NCBI GenBank assembly: GCA_009780515.1
Contig: WQZX01000010.1
Location: 1-64,000, forward strand
DNA from: Nocardioidaceae bacterium
GTDB lineage: Bacteria; Actinomycetota; Actinomycetes; Propionibacteriales; Nocardioidaceae
Direction: 5' to 3'
DNA length: 64,000 nt
Shown here: piece after piece, positions 33,074-41,802 of the stretch
Layout: each line of letters begins with the position of its first letter
How positions within the stretch are numbered: the stretch's first letter is position 1
The notes under the pieces: model-generated
Seen by the model: only the letters and a program-made list of their open reading frames with translations
Database searches by the model: none
Told to the model about the DNA's origin: nothing
Program-made: the position numbers and the translations under genes

Positions 33074-34227
33074 CCGGACCGCTGGACGGCGTACGCGTCC
33101 TGGATCTGACCCGTGTGGTGATGGGGCCGTTCGCGACCCAGATCCTGGCCGACCAGGGCGCCGACGTCGTGATGATCGAGGCGGCCGAGGGCGACACCAA
33201 CCGGGTGATGGGGCCGGGACCGGCACCGCAGTTCTCCGGGGTGGCGCTCAACATCCTGCGCAACAAGCGCTCGGTATGCCTCGACCTCAAGAGCCCCGAG
33301 CACGCCGAGAGCGTGCGGCGGCTGGTCGCCGGCTGCGACGTGGTCGTGGCGACGATGCGACCGGGCGCGCTGCGCCGGCTCGGGCTCGACTACGACTCGG
33401 TGCGTGCGATCAACCCCGAGGTCGTCTACTGCCAGGGCCAGGGCTGGGCGCTCGGGTCCGAGCGCGAGGACGCCCCGGCGTACGACGACATCATCCAGAC
33501 CGCGACGGGCATCGGCGACATGATGGCGCGGGTCAACGGCACGCCCTCGCTGCTGCCCACGATCATGGCCGACAAGGTGTGCGGCCTCGCGATGGCGCAG
33601 GCGGTGACCGCCGCGCTGTTCCAGAAGGAGCGGACCGCCCGGGGGCAGCACGTCGAGGTGCCGATGGTGCAGGCGATGACGGCGTTCGTGCTCGCCGAGC
33701 ACGGCTCCGGGGCGATCCCCCAGCCGCCCACGCCACAGGGCGACCTGCCGCCGACCGGCTACCCGCGGGTGATGACGCCCGAGCGTCGGCCGCGGCAGAC
33801 CGCCGACGGCTGGATGCAGATCCTGCCCTACTCGCCGCAGCAGTTCCTGGCGCTGTTCAAGGCTGCCGGCCACGACGAGTTCGACGACGACCCCCGCTTC
33901 ACCAGCCTCGCCTCGATGATCCGGCACGCCCACGAGGTCTACCCGCTGATGGTCGACGTCGTGAGGCAGCGCACCACCCAGGAGTGGCTGGACTTCTGCG
34001 CCGAGGCCGGCATCCCCGCCGTACGCATGGCGACGCTGCAGGACCTGGTCGACGAGCTGCCCCTCGCCGAGCACCCGGTCGCGGGTGCCTACCGGGTGCT
34101 GCCGACGACCGCGAACTTCACGGGCACCCCCGCCGCCGTACGACGACCGGCGCCGGGCATCGGCGAGAACACCGCCGAGGCCCTCGCCGAGGGACCGATG
34201 TGGATCGACGAGAGGGACGAGGCATGA
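33070..34227 (+). CDS. CaiB/BaiF family CoA-transferase (class III)
   Basis: A 385-residue class III CoA transferase. N-terminal DGVRVLDLTRVVMGPFATQILADQGADVVMIEAAEGD is canonical (residues 5-41). The catalytic Asp is probably in the central segment around PAYDDIIQTATGIGDMM. NKRSVCLDLKSPE and ARGQHVEVPMVQAM also match the family. It overlaps the flavoprotein gene by ATGA and the acyl-CoA dehydrogenase gene by ATGA, so it belongs to the same operon. It would activate a carboxylic acid by moving CoA from a donor thioester, entering the beta-oxidation steps encoded next. Substrate unknown. Confidence 0.9.
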   Translation: MTGPLDGVRVLDLTRVVMGPFATQILADQGADVVMIEAAEGDTNRVMGPGPAPQFSGVALNILRNKRSVCLDLKSPEHAESVRRLVAGCDVVVATMRPGALRRLGLDYDSVRAINPEVVYCQGQGWALGSEREDAPAYDDIIQTATGIGDMMARVNGTPSLLPTIMADKVCGLAMAQAVTAALFQKERTARGQHVEVPMVQAMTAFVLAEHGSGAIPQPPTPQGDLPPTGYPRVMTPERRPRQTADGWMQILPYSPQQFLALFKAAGHDEFDDDPRFTSLASMIRHAHEVYPLMVDVVRQRTTQEWLDFCAEAGIPAVRMATLQDLVDELPLAEHPVAGAYRVLPTTANFTGTPAAVRRPAPGIGENTAEALAEGPMWIDERDEA

Positions 34228-35378
34228 GTGGCCTGGGCCTGGTGGCCACCGAGCTGACCGAGGAGGAGCGCGCGCTGCAGCAGGAGGTGCGGGCGTGGCT
34301 GGACGAGCGGCTGCCCGAGGGCGGCTATCCCCTCGGCCTCGGCATGGTCGGCGCGTACGACCCGCAGTTCTCCCGCGACCTCGGCGCCAAGGGCTGGCTC
34401 GGCATGGCCCTCCCCGAGGAGTACGGCGGGGGCGGCCGCACCGCCGTCGAGCGGCTGGTCGTCGTCGAGGAGCTGCTCGCCCGCGGCGCCCCGGTCGGCT
34501 TCCACTGGATCGCCGACCGGCAGTCGGGCCCGAGCATCGCGATGCACGGCACCGAGGAGCAGAAGCGGGAGTTCCTGCCGCGGATCGCTCGTGGGGAGAT
34601 CTCGTTCGCGATCGGGATGTCCGAGCCCGACTCGGGCAGCGACCTGGCCTCGATCCGCTCGCACGCCGAGCCGGTCGAGGCGACAGGCGACCGCCCCGCG
34701 GGCTGGATCATCAACGGCAGCAAGATCTGGACCTCCGGCGCGCACCTCGCCGACTTCGTCCTCGGCCTGTTCCGTACCGGCGACGACAAGCACGCCGGCC
34801 TGACGCAGTTCATCGTCGAGCGCCCCACCGAGGGCCTGCGGATCGACCCGATCCCGTTCATCGACGGCGAGGAGAACTTCTGCCTGCTCACCTTCGAGGA
34901 CGTCTTCGTGCCCGACGCCCGCCGGCTCGGCGAGGTCGGCTGGGGCTGGGCGCAGAACCAGGGCGAGCTCGTCCTCGAGCGCGGCGGCGTCGACCGCTGG
35001 ATGTCGGCGATGCCCGTGCTGGAGCGGTGGGTGCAGCGCGAGCTCACGGCGTCGTCGACCCAGCTGCGCGCCGACCTGGCCGGCATCGTCACGCGCTGCT
35101 GGGCCTTCCACGGCATGTCGCTCTCCGTCGCGCGGATGGTCGACGCGGGCGAGCTGCCCAAGACCGAGGCGGCGCTGGTCAAGGACATGGCGACCCGCTT
35201 CGAGCAGGAGTGCGTGGAGATCGTCTGCCGCCACCTCGGCCGGATGCCCGATCCCACCTCCGAGGACCCGTTCGAGGCACTGCTCGCGACGGCGGTGCTG
35301 GACAACCCGTCCTGGACGCTGCGGGGCGGCACCACCGAGATCCTGCACAACCTGATCGCGAAGGAGCTGAAGCGATGA
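34224..35378 (+). CDS. acyl-CoA dehydrogenase, large-type subunit
   Basis: A 384-residue FAD acyl-CoA dehydrogenase. AIGMSEPDSGSDLASI is the standard flavin/substrate motif, followed by INGSKIWTSGAHLADFVL, and the protein ends TLRGGTTEILHNLIAKELKR. In this branch the residue aligned with the MCAD catalytic Glu (YEGT) is Gly (RGGT), so the base must come from elsewhere or from the partner chain. It starts by ATGA overlap with the CoA transferase. With the next gene it resembles heterotetrameric FadE pairs used on bulky or side-chain acyl-CoAs, for example in steroid degradation. Confidence 0.9.
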   Translation: MSGLGLVATELTEEERALQQEVRAWLDERLPEGGYPLGLGMVGAYDPQFSRDLGAKGWLGMALPEEYGGGGRTAVERLVVVEELLARGAPVGFHWIADRQSGPSIAMHGTEEQKREFLPRIARGEISFAIGMSEPDSGSDLASIRSHAEPVEATGDRPAGWIINGSKIWTSGAHLADFVLGLFRTGDDKHAGLTQFIVERPTEGLRIDPIPFIDGEENFCLLTFEDVFVPDARRLGEVGWGWAQNQGELVLERGGVDRWMSAMPVLERWVQRELTASSTQLRADLAGIVTRCWAFHGMSLSVARMVDAGELPKTEAALVKDMATRFEQECVEIVCRHLGRMPDPTSEDPFEALLATAVLDNPSWTLRGGTTEILHNLIAKELKR

Positions 35379-35449
35379 ACCACCCCGCTCGACTCTCGGC
35401 CTCCCCCGCTTCGCTCCTCCGCCCGACAATCGATCGGGGACCCCGATGA
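35373..35449. repeat. small insertion flanked by CGATGA direct repeats, between two acyl-CoA dehydrogenase genes
   Basis: CGATGA occurs at 35373-35378 (containing the upstream stop) and again at 35444-35449 (containing the downstream start). The 65 bp between include TCGGCCTCCCCCGCTTCG, then CTCCTCCGCCCGACAATCG, then ATCGGGGACCCC. Removing one repeat plus the insert would leave ...GCGATGAGCGACC, recreating the ATGA stop/start overlap used by every other junction in this operon. Confidence 0.65.
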
Positions 35450-36468
35450 GCGACCTGGAGCAGATGATCACCAGGCTCTTCACCGACAAGGTGGGGCACG
35501 ACGTCGTGCTCGCCGCGGACGGTGCGGGGCTGCTCGACGAGCTCTGGAGCGCGGTCGCCGACCTCGGCCTGCCGTGGATCGGGATCGAGGAGTCGGCCGG
35601 CGGCTCCGGGGGCGAGGTCGCCGATCTGGTCGCGCTGCTGCATGCGACCGGCCGGTACGCCGTACCGCTGCCGGTGCTGGAGAACCACCTGGCCTGCTGG
35701 CTGGTCGCCTCCGCCGGCGGCCGGGTCGAGGCCGGCGCGCCCTGGTCGGTCGCTCCCCCGCAGGACTCGCTCACCGTCACGGACGGCACGGCCACCGGCA
35801 CCCTGCGCGACGTCGCCTGGGGCGGCTCCGTGGCACGCATCGTGGCGCTCGCCGGGTCCGACCTCGTGGTCCTCGATCCGGCGGACGCGACCACCACCGC
35901 CGGGCGCGACCTGGCGGGCCAGCCCCGCGACACCCTCACCTTCGCCGGGGCGTCCGCCGAGGTGCTGCCCGGCACCGTCTCGGCCGACCGGCTCGCCCAG
36001 CGCGGGGGTGTGCTGCGGGCCGTGCAGATGGCCGGCGCGATGCAGGCCGTCTACGACCTCACCGACACCTACGTCTACCAGCGCGAGCAGTTCGGGCGTC
36101 CGGTCGGCACCTTCCAGCACGTACGCCGCCACCTGGTCTTCCTGGCCCAGATGGCCGTCACGACGCGGGTGAGCGCCGAGCGCGCCGCCGCCGAGCTGGA
36201 GTCGGGCCGCGACGCGTCCTTCCCGTCGTACGCCGCCAAGCTGCTCGCGAACCAGAACGCCGCCGTCAGCATCAAGTCCGGACACCAGGCGCACGGTGCG
36301 ATCGGGATGACTCGGGAGTACCCCTTGCAGGACCTCACCCGCCGCCTCAACGCCTGGCGCGGCGACTGGGGCACCGAGCTCGCGCTGGCCGACCGGATCG
36401 GCGCTGCCGTCGTGGCCGGCCGCCGGGTCGCGCGCGTCGCCACCGACGCGGGAGCGCTGGCGGTATGA
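35446..36468 (+). CDS. acyl-CoA dehydrogenase, small/partner subunit
   Basis: A 340-residue acyl-CoA dehydrogenase-like protein, shorter than single-chain enzymes. Recognisable parts are the N-terminal GLPWIGIEESAGGSGGEVADLVALL, the helical C-domain motif VYDLTDTYVYQREQFGRPVGTFQHVRRHL and AIGMTREYPLQDLTRRLNAWRGDW. The middle beta domain is eroded (Ala/Thr-rich), as in the partner chains of alpha2beta2 FadE complexes, so it probably functions only with the preceding subunit. The normal ATGA junction is disrupted by a 71-bp insertion. The downstream hydratase overlaps it by ATGA. Confidence 0.85.
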   Translation: MSDLEQMITRLFTDKVGHDVVLAADGAGLLDELWSAVADLGLPWIGIEESAGGSGGEVADLVALLHATGRYAVPLPVLENHLACWLVASAGGRVEAGAPWSVAPPQDSLTVTDGTATGTLRDVAWGGSVARIVALAGSDLVVLDPADATTTAGRDLAGQPRDTLTFAGASAEVLPGTVSADRLAQRGGVLRAVQMAGAMQAVYDLTDTYVYQREQFGRPVGTFQHVRRHLVFLAQMAVTTRVSAERAAAELESGRDASFPSYAAKLLANQNAAVSIKSGHQAHGAIGMTREYPLQDLTRRLNAWRGDWGTELALADRIGAAVVAGRRVARVATDAGALAV

Positions 36469-37226
36469 CCGACGTGACCACCACCCACGACGGACACGTC
36501 GCCGTCGTCGAGGTCCACCGGCCGCCGGCCAACTTCTTCGACCGCGACGTCCTCGCCGCGATCGCCGACGCCGGCGAGCGGGCGACGACGGACGGCGCCC
36601 GCGCGATCGTGCTCTGCTCCGAGGGCAGGCACTTCTGCGCCGGAGCCCAGCTCGCCGACGCGACCGGCGACCTCGACCCACGCGCCTCGGCCGCGAAGGT
36701 CTACGAGCAGGCCGAGCGGATCTTCCGGTTGGAGGTTCCGGTCGTCGCCGCCGTCCAGGGCGCCGCCGTCGGCGGTGGCCTCGGTCTCGCCTGCGCCGCC
36801 GACTTCCGGGTGGCGTCGACGAGCAGCCGGTTCGAGGCCAACTTCGCGCGGCTCGGCTTCCACTGCGGCTTCGCGCTGAGCCTGAGCCTGCCGCGCATCG
36901 TCGGCGCCACCCGCGCCCAGCAGATGCTGCTCACCGGACGCCGCGTCGACGGCGAGGAGGCCGCCGCGATCGGCCTCGCCGACCGGCTCACCGCGCCGCT
37001 CGGCGAGCGGGCCGGTGCGGTCGAGCTCGCCCACGAGATCGCCGGCGCCGCGCCGCTGGCGGTGCGCTCGATGCGCGCCACCGCGCGCGCCGACCTGCTC
37101 GCCCGCCTGCGCGCAACGCTCGACCACGAGCTGGACGAGCAGGAGCGCCTCTGGCAGACGGAGGACGCCGCCACCGGCGTCACCGCATCGCTCGAACGCC
37201 GCGACCCGACCTTCGTCGGGCGCTGA
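36465..37226 (+). CDS. enoyl-CoA hydratase/isomerase family protein
   Basis: A 253-residue crotonase-fold protein. The oxyanion-hole halves are visible as SEGRHFCAGAQLADA and AAVQGAAVGGGLGLACAADFRVAS. After NFARLGFHCGFALSLSLPRIVG the position of the second catalytic Glu of hydratases cannot be aligned with certainty, since the region has FHCGFAL where many enzymes have PEXGLXP; activity may therefore differ from simple hydration. ATGA overlap with the acyl-CoA dehydrogenase subunit places it in the operon, where it would act on the 2-enoyl-CoA product. Confidence 0.87.
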   Translation: MTDVTTTHDGHVAVVEVHRPPANFFDRDVLAAIADAGERATTDGARAIVLCSEGRHFCAGAQLADATGDLDPRASAAKVYEQAERIFRLEVPVVAAVQGAAVGGGLGLACAADFRVASTSSRFEANFARLGFHCGFALSLSLPRIVGATRAQQMLLTGRRVDGEEAAAIGLADRLTAPLGERAGAVELAHEIAGAAPLAVRSMRATARADLLARLRATLDHELDEQERLWQTEDAATGVTASLERRDPTFVGR

Positions 37227-37250
37227 GTCTCGACAAGCTCGACCACCGAA
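37227..37250. repeat. dispersed repeat copy in the operon
   Basis: Directly after the hydratase stop, GTCTCGACAAGCTCGACCACCG precedes AAAAAGGGAGAA, which holds the SDR ribosome site. Reversed, it reads CGGTGGTCGAGCTTGTCGAGAC. Close relatives are at 10874-10896 and 42826-42845. Confidence 0.6.
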
Positions 37251-37264
37251 AAAGGGAGAACCAG

Positions 37265-38095
37265 ATGACCCAGCGCGTTGTGATCAGCGGCCTCGCCGAC
37301 GGCATGGGACGGCAGACCGCCCTGCTGCTCGCGGCCAAGGGCGTCTCCATCGCCGGCTTCGACGTCGATGAGGCGGGCCTGAAGACGCTCGCCGACGAGC
37401 TCGACACCTACGGCGTGGAGCACCACCTCGTCCCGCTCGACATCACCGACCGCGCCGGCGTACGCGCCTTCCGCGACGACGTCCTCGCCCGCTTCGGGTA
37501 CGTCGACACGGTGATGTCCAACGTCGGCATCCCGTTCTTCGGGCCGTTCGAGGAGGTCGACCTCGAGCGGGCGCTGAAGGCCTTCGAGATCAACGTGATC
37601 GGTGCGGCGGCGCTGTTCCAGGCGTTCATCCCGGGCATGCGCGAGCGCAGGCAGGGCAAGCTCGTCGCGGTCGCCTCGCTGGTCGGCCGGATCCCGTTCC
37701 CCTTCGAGTCGATCTACTCCTCCACCAAGTTCGCGGTCGAGGGCATGGTCCAGTCGCTGAAGTTCGAGGTCGAGCCGTTCGGCATCAAGGTGGCCCTCAT
37801 CGAGCCGGCCCAGGTCTCGACCGGCTTCGCGAAGAAGGCGCTCAAGCTGCCCGAGCCGACCTCGCCGTACTACGAGCGCGCGATGCGCTTCATCGAGCGC
37901 GACAACGAGCTGGTCGAGCAGGCCACCACGCCCGCCGTCGCCGCGGCGAAGATCGCCGCGGTCGTGCTCAGCGACAAGCCGGCGCTGTTCAACCAGGTCG
38001 ACCGGATGAGCACGCTGTTCTTCTTCCTCAACCAGCACCTGCCGACCAGGGTCCGCGACGCGATCCTGCTCAACCACATGCGGATCAGGGACTGA
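37265..38095 (+). CDS. short-chain dehydrogenase/reductase (SDR)
   Basis: A 276-residue classical SDR. The nucleotide motif is modified to ISGLADGMGRQTALLLA (residues 7-23) rather than TGxxxGIG. An Asp after the second strand (GFDVDEAG) favours NAD(H). The Asn and catalytic Ser-Tyr-Lys are found as MSNVGIP, VASLVGRIPFPFESIYSSTKFAVEG (Ser, Tyr and Lys in order). The ATG at 37265 follows GGGAGAA. As the last gene of the operon it probably oxidises the 3-hydroxyacyl-CoA. Its TGA abuts the opposing aldolase stop codon. Confidence 0.88.
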   Translation: MTQRVVISGLADGMGRQTALLLAAKGVSIAGFDVDEAGLKTLADELDTYGVEHHLVPLDITDRAGVRAFRDDVLARFGYVDTVMSNVGIPFFGPFEEVDLERALKAFEINVIGAAALFQAFIPGMRERRQGKLVAVASLVGRIPFPFESIYSSTKFAVEGMVQSLKFEVEPFGIKVALIEPAQVSTGFAKKALKLPEPTSPYYERAMRFIERDNELVEQATTPAVAAAKIAAVVLSDKPALFNQVDRMSTLFFFLNQHLPTRVRDAILLNHMRIRD

Positions 38096-39112
38096 TCAGG
38101 CGGACTCCCGCGCCGCCGCGAGGGTGAGCGCGATGTCGATGATCATGTCCTCCTGGCCGCCGACCAGCCGGCGCTCGCCGCACTCCATCAGGATGTCGCG
38201 GACGTCGACGCCGTAGCGGGCGGCGGCGTTCTCGGCGTGCCGCAGGAAGCTGGAGTAGACGCCGGCGTACCCGAGGGTGAGGGTCTCGCGGTCGACGCGG
38301 ACGGGCCGGTCCTGGAGCGGCCGGACGATGTCGTCGGCGGCGTCCTGCAGCTTGAACAGGTCGCAGCCGTGCTCCATGCCGGACAGGTTCGCGACCGCGA
38401 CGAACGCCTCGATCGGGCAGTTGCCCGCGCCCGCACCGTGCCCGGCCAGCGAGGCGTCGACGCGGTGGACGCCGTTCTCGACCGCGACCACGGAGTTGGC
38501 CACCGAGAGCGAGAGGTTCTCGTGGGCGTGGATGCCGATCTCGGTCGCGTCGTCGAGGACGTCGCGGTAGGCCCGCACCCGGTCGCGTACGTCGTTCATG
38601 GTCAGCCGGCCGCCGGAGTCGGTGACGTAGACGCAGTGGGCGCCGTACGACTCCATCTTCAGTGCCTGCTTCGCGAGCTCCTCGGGCGGTGCCATGTGGG
38701 AGAGCATCAGGAAGCCGGAGACGTCCATGCCGATCTCGCGGGCGGTCTCGATGTGCTGGGCCGAGACGTCGGCCTCGGTGCAGTGCGTGGCCACGCGGAC
38801 GCTCCGGACGCCCAGGTCGTAGGCGCGCTCGAGCTCGTGGATGGTGCCGACGCCGGGCAGCAGCAGCGTGGTCAGCCGGGCGTTCCTCAGCACCGACGCG
38901 GCGGCCTCGATCCACTCCCAGTCGGTGTTCGAGCCGGGGCCGTAGTTGAGCGAGCCGCCGGCGAGGCCGTCGCCGTGCGCGACCTCGATCGCGTCGACGC
39001 CGGACTCGTCGAGCGCGACGACGATGCGCTTGACGTCCTCGGGGGTGATCCGGTGCCGGACCGCGTGCATGCCGTCGCGCAGCGTCACGTCCTGGACGAA
39101 GATCTTGCTCAT
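38096..39112 (-). CDS. 4-hydroxy-2-oxovalerate aldolase (DmpG/MhpE/HsaF type)
   Basis: A 338-residue TIM-barrel class II aldolase cleaving 4-hydroxy-2-oxovalerate to pyruvate and acetaldehyde. The metal/substrate motif [12 protein letters not shown] is at residues 9-20; the second metal ligands are in [15 protein letters not shown]. The C-terminal dsRNA-like DmpG domain with [20 protein letters not shown] and [12 protein letters not shown] mediates channelling to the acylating dehydrogenase. Last gene of the reverse meta-cleavage operon, two bases after the acetaldehyde dehydrogenase stop. The ATG at 39110-39112 is supported by family length. Confidence 0.95.
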   Translation of the reverse strand: MSKIFVQDVTLRDGMHAVRHRITPEDVKRIVVALDESGVDAIEVAHGDGLAGGSLNYGPGSNTDWEWIEAAASVLRNARLTTLLLPGVGTIHELERAYDLGVRSVRVATHCTEADVSAQHIETAREIGMDVSGFLMLSHMAPPEELAKQALKMESYGAHCVYVTDSGGRLTMNDVRDRVRAYRDVLDDATEIGIHAHENLSLSVANSVVAVENGVHRVDASLAGHGAGAGNCPIEAFVAVANLSGMEHGCDLFKLQDAADDIVRPLQDRPVRVDRETLTLGYAGVYSSFLRHAENAAARYGVDVRDILMECGERRLVGGQEDMIIDIALTLAAARESA

Positions 39113-39114
39113 GT

Positions 39115-40080
39115 TCAGGCCTCCTTGGCCGCTGCGATGCGCTCCGCGACCTGCAGGCCGGCCGACGTCATGATGTCGAGGTTGCCGGCGTACGCCGGGA
39201 GGTAGTGGCCCGCACCGGTGACCTGCAGGAACACCGAGACCTGGTGGGTCGGACGCTCCGCGCCCGGCTCGAGGAGCGTGTGGACCGGCTGGTCCTCGGG
39301 GATCTCGGTGACCTGGACCTGCTGGACCAGGCGATAGCCCGGGACGTACGCCGCCACGTCGGCCACCATCTTCTCCACGCTCGCCCGCACCTGCTCGATG
39401 ACGGCGTCACGGTCGGTGCCCGCCGACGCGAGGTCGACCAGCGCGAAGACGGTGTCGCGCATCATGAGCGGCGGCTCGGCCGGGTTGAGGATGATGACCG
39501 CCTTGCCGCGCTTCGCGCCACCCACGCCGGTGATCGCCGCGGACGTGGTCTCGGTGAACTCGTCGATGTTCGCGCGCGTGCCCGGGCCGGCGCTCTTGGA
39601 CGCGATGGAGGCCACGATCTCGGCGTACTCGACGGGGACGACGCGGGCGATCGCCGCGACGACCGGGATGGTCGCCTGACCGCCGCAGGTCACCATGTTC
39701 ACGTTGGGCGCGTCGAGGTGGTCCTCGAGGTTGACCGCCGGTACGACGTACGGCCCGATCGCCGCGGGGGTCAGGTCGATCATCCGCTTGCCGAGCGGCA
39801 TCAGCTTGGCGGCGTTGGCCTCGTGGGCCTTGGCCGAGGTGGCGTCGAAGACGATGTCGATCTCGTCGAAGCCGGGCATCGCGATCAGCCCGTCGACACC
39901 CTCGTGGGTGGTCGGGATGCCGAGGTCGCGCGCCCGCGCGAGCCCCTCCGAGGCCGGGTCGATGCCGACGACGGCACCCATCTCGACGTGCTTCGCGTTC
40001 TGGACGACCTTGATCATCAGGTCGGTGCCGATGTTGCCCGACCCGATGATCGCGACCCTTGTCCTGCCGGTCCTGCTCAT
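39115..40080 (-). CDS. acetaldehyde dehydrogenase (acetylating), DmpF/MhpF/HsaG type
   Basis: A 321-residue CoA-acylating aldehyde dehydrogenase. NAD motif [17 protein letters not shown] is near residue 9. The catalytic Cys is in [18 protein letters not shown], and [18 protein letters not shown] is a family signature. It forms a channelled complex with the aldolase, converting toxic acetaldehyde straight to acetyl-CoA. Its ATG overlaps the hydratase stop (ATGA). Gene order hydratase-dehydrogenase-aldolase is standard for meta-pathway lower operons. Confidence 0.95.
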   Translation of the reverse strand: MSRTGRTRVAIIGSGNIGTDLMIKVVQNAKHVEMGAVVGIDPASEGLARARDLGIPTTHEGVDGLIAMPGFDEIDIVFDATSAKAHEANAAKLMPLGKRMIDLTPAAIGPYVVPAVNLEDHLDAPNVNMVTCGGQATIPVVAAIARVVPVEYAEIVASIASKSAGPGTRANIDEFTETTSAAITGVGGAKRGKAVIILNPAEPPLMMRDTVFALVDLASAGTDRDAVIEQVRASVEKMVADVAAYVPGYRLVQQVQVTEIPEDQPVHTLLEPGAERPTHQVSVFLQVTGAGHYLPAYAGNLDIMTSAGLQVAERIAAAKEA

Positions 40081-40892
40081 GACTCTCCCTCGAGGGTGAA
40101 GGTGACGGCGCCGAGTCCGGAGACCGACGCGGTGACGGTGCTGCCGGGCGCGACCGGCCGCATCGGGCCGAGCGCTCCGGACAGGACGACCTGCCCCGCG
40201 CGCAGCGGGGATCCGAGCTCGCGCGCCTGCCGAGCGAGCCAGACCACCGCGGCGACGGGGTCGCCCATGCAGGCCGCACCCGTGCCTGTGGAGACCTCGA
40301 CGCCGTCGATCTCCATCGACATGGTGACGGCGGCGGTGTCGAGGCCGGCGAGCGCGACGCAGTCGGTGCCGAGCACGTAGGCGCCCGACGAGGCGTTGTC
40401 GGCGACCGTGTCGCCGAAGGTGATGTCCCAGCCGGCGATCCGGCTGCCGCAGATCTCGATGGCGGCGACGGCGTACGCGATCGCGCGGCGCACCTGCGCC
40501 GCGTCGAGGTCGCCCTCGGCGAGATCCGCCCCGAGCACGAACGCGACCTCCGCCTCGGCCCGCGGCTGCAGGACCGCGGTCGCGGGGACCACCTGGCCGT
40601 CGTCGTACGCCATGTCGTCGAGGAGCACGCCGAAGTCGGGCTGGTCGACACCCAGCTGCTGCTGGACCGCGACGGACGTCAACCCGATCTTGCGACCCAC
40701 GATCCGCGCACCGGCGGCCAGCCGTGCCTCGACGTTGGCCTGCTGCACGGCGTACGCGGCGGCGATGTCGTCGCTGCCGATGAGGTCGCGCACGGGTGCG
40801 CACGGCTCACCGCCCTCGGCGGCGGCACGCAGCCGGTCCGCCGCGGCGGCGACCGTCGCGGCGGAGGACGTGACGTGGCTGGTCAATCTCAC
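40077..40892 (-). CDS. 2-keto-4-pentenoate hydratase (MhpD/HsaE type)
   Basis: A 271-residue hydratase of the fumarylacetoacetate hydrolase-like fold, converting 2-hydroxypenta-2,4-dienoate to 4-hydroxy-2-oxovalerate. [30 protein letters not shown] and [11 protein letters not shown] carry the catalytic Lys and the metal-binding Glu pair; [26 protein letters not shown] is typical. The GTG at 40890-40892 is the longest reasonable start; TTG two codons later is an alternative. An AGGAGG 14 bases before it is inside an 11-bp stem (see hairpin entry), and GGGA lies closer. Gene coupled by ATGA to the next. Confidence 0.92.
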   Translation of the reverse strand: MRLTSHVTSSAATVAAAADRLRAAAEGGEPCAPVRDLIGSDDIAAAYAVQQANVEARLAAGARIVGRKIGLTSVAVQQQLGVDQPDFGVLLDDMAYDDGQVVPATAVLQPRAEAEVAFVLGADLAEGDLDAAQVRRAIAYAVAAIEICGSRIAGWDITFGDTVADNASSGAYVLGTDCVALAGLDTAAVTMSMEIDGVEVSTGTGAACMGDPVAAVVWLARQARELGSPLRAGQVVLSGALGPMRPVAPGSTVTASVSGLGAVTFTLEGES

Positions 40893-40906
40893 TCCCGGGA
40901 GGTGGT

Positions 40907-40946
40907 CCTCCTGCCCGGCTGCACGGGGGAGCAGTCGGGCAGGAGG
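40907..40946 (-). promoter_or_regulatory. intra-operon hairpin enclosing a ribosome-site-like AGGAGG
   Basis: Arms CCTCCTGCCCG (40936-40946 read on the minus strand) and CGGGCAGGAGG (40907-40917 minus strand) form a perfect 11-bp stem with an 18-base loop. It is in the 61-bp gap between the C-C hydrolase and hydratase genes. The 3' arm contains AGGAGG upstream of the hydratase start, so the stem could limit translation, stabilise mRNA ends or attenuate. Confidence 0.55.
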
Positions 40947-40953
40947 AGGTCGG

Positions 40954-41802
40954 TCAGTGGTGCAGGACGAAGTCCGTCACCAGGCGGTTGAACTCGTCGG
41001 CGTGCTCGAGCTGGGCCCAGTGGCCGCACCGGTTGATCAGGTGCACCCGGCTGTCGGCGATCCGGGCGGCCGCGAAGAGCGTGCCCTCGAAGGTCACGAC
41101 GCGGTCGTCGCGCCCGTGGATGAGCAGCGCCGGGGCCTTGATCTCGGCGAGCCGGTCGAGGTCCGCCCAGATCGGGATCGGGCCGCGGATGCCTGCCTTG
41201 GCGACGTTCGCGAGGTGCTGCGGACGCTGCGACGCCGCGTCGGAGCGCTGCTGGCAGAGCTCCGGCGTCGCGAACCGCTCGACGTCGAAGACCATGATCT
41301 CGACCAGACGACGCATCGCCTCGGGGCTGTAGTCGGAGTAGCCCTGGTACATGATCTTGATGCCCTCGCTCGGCCCGGTGGCGCCGAAGAGGAACGGCTT
41401 GAGCTGCAGCGGCGCGCCCATCGTGATCAGGTGGGTCACCCGCTCCGGGCGCTCGATCGCCATCCGGATCGAGGTGTGGCCGCCCATCGAGTTGCCGACG
41501 AACGCGGCCCTCTCGATGCCGATGGCGTCCATCAGCTGGCAGACCGCGTCGAGCGGCTCGTAGCTGAGGAAGTCGACCTCGGACGAGCCACCCCAGCCCG
41601 GCAGGTCGACCGCGATCACGCGCAGGCCGGCGTCGGCGAGCGCGCCGATGTTCGGGTTGTAGTTGCTCCACCCGGTCGCGCCCGGACCACCACCGTGGAT
41701 CAGGATGACCGGCTTGCCGTCGGCCGGGCCGGCCTCGTTGTAGTGGATGACGAAGTCGGCCGTGGCGACGTCCTTGGCGACGTCGGCCTCGGTGAGCGCC
41801 AT
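40954..41802 (-). CDS. meta-cleavage product C-C bond hydrolase (alpha/beta hydrolase, HsaD/BphD/MhpC type)
   Basis: A 282-residue alpha/beta hydrolase. The oxyanion region is VILIHGGGPGATGWSNYNPNIGAL, the nucleophile Ser sits in FVGNSMGGHTSIRMA, the acid in LLIHGRDDRVV and the His in LINRCGHWAQLEHADEFN. The HGGGPGA motif and overall length fit the BphD/HsaD/MhpC group, which hydrolyses the ring-cleaved dienoate to 2-hydroxypenta-2,4-dienoate plus an acid. Its ATG shares one base with the dioxygenase stop (TGATG). The nature of the released acid depends on the unknown substrate. Confidence 0.92.
   Translation of the reverse strand: MALTEADVAKDVATADFVIHYNEAGPADGKPVILIHGGGPGATGWSNYNPNIGALADAGLRVIAVDLPGWGGSSEVDFLSYEPLDAVCQLMDAIGIERAAFVGNSMGGHTSIRMAIERPERVTHLITMGAPLQLKPFLFGATGPSEGIKIMYQGYSDYSPEAMRRLVEIMVFDVERFATPELCQQRSDAASQRPQHLANVAKAGIRGPIPIWADLDRLAEIKAPALLIHGRDDRVVTFEGTLFAAARIADSRVHLINRCGHWAQLEHADEFNRLVTDFVLHH

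Noticed and set aside
33052..34074. Long minus-strand frame across the CoA transferase gene
   Set aside because: Antisense shadow with His/Val/Arg-rich composition; the plus strand has full CaiB family motifs and overlaps both neighbours as ATGA.
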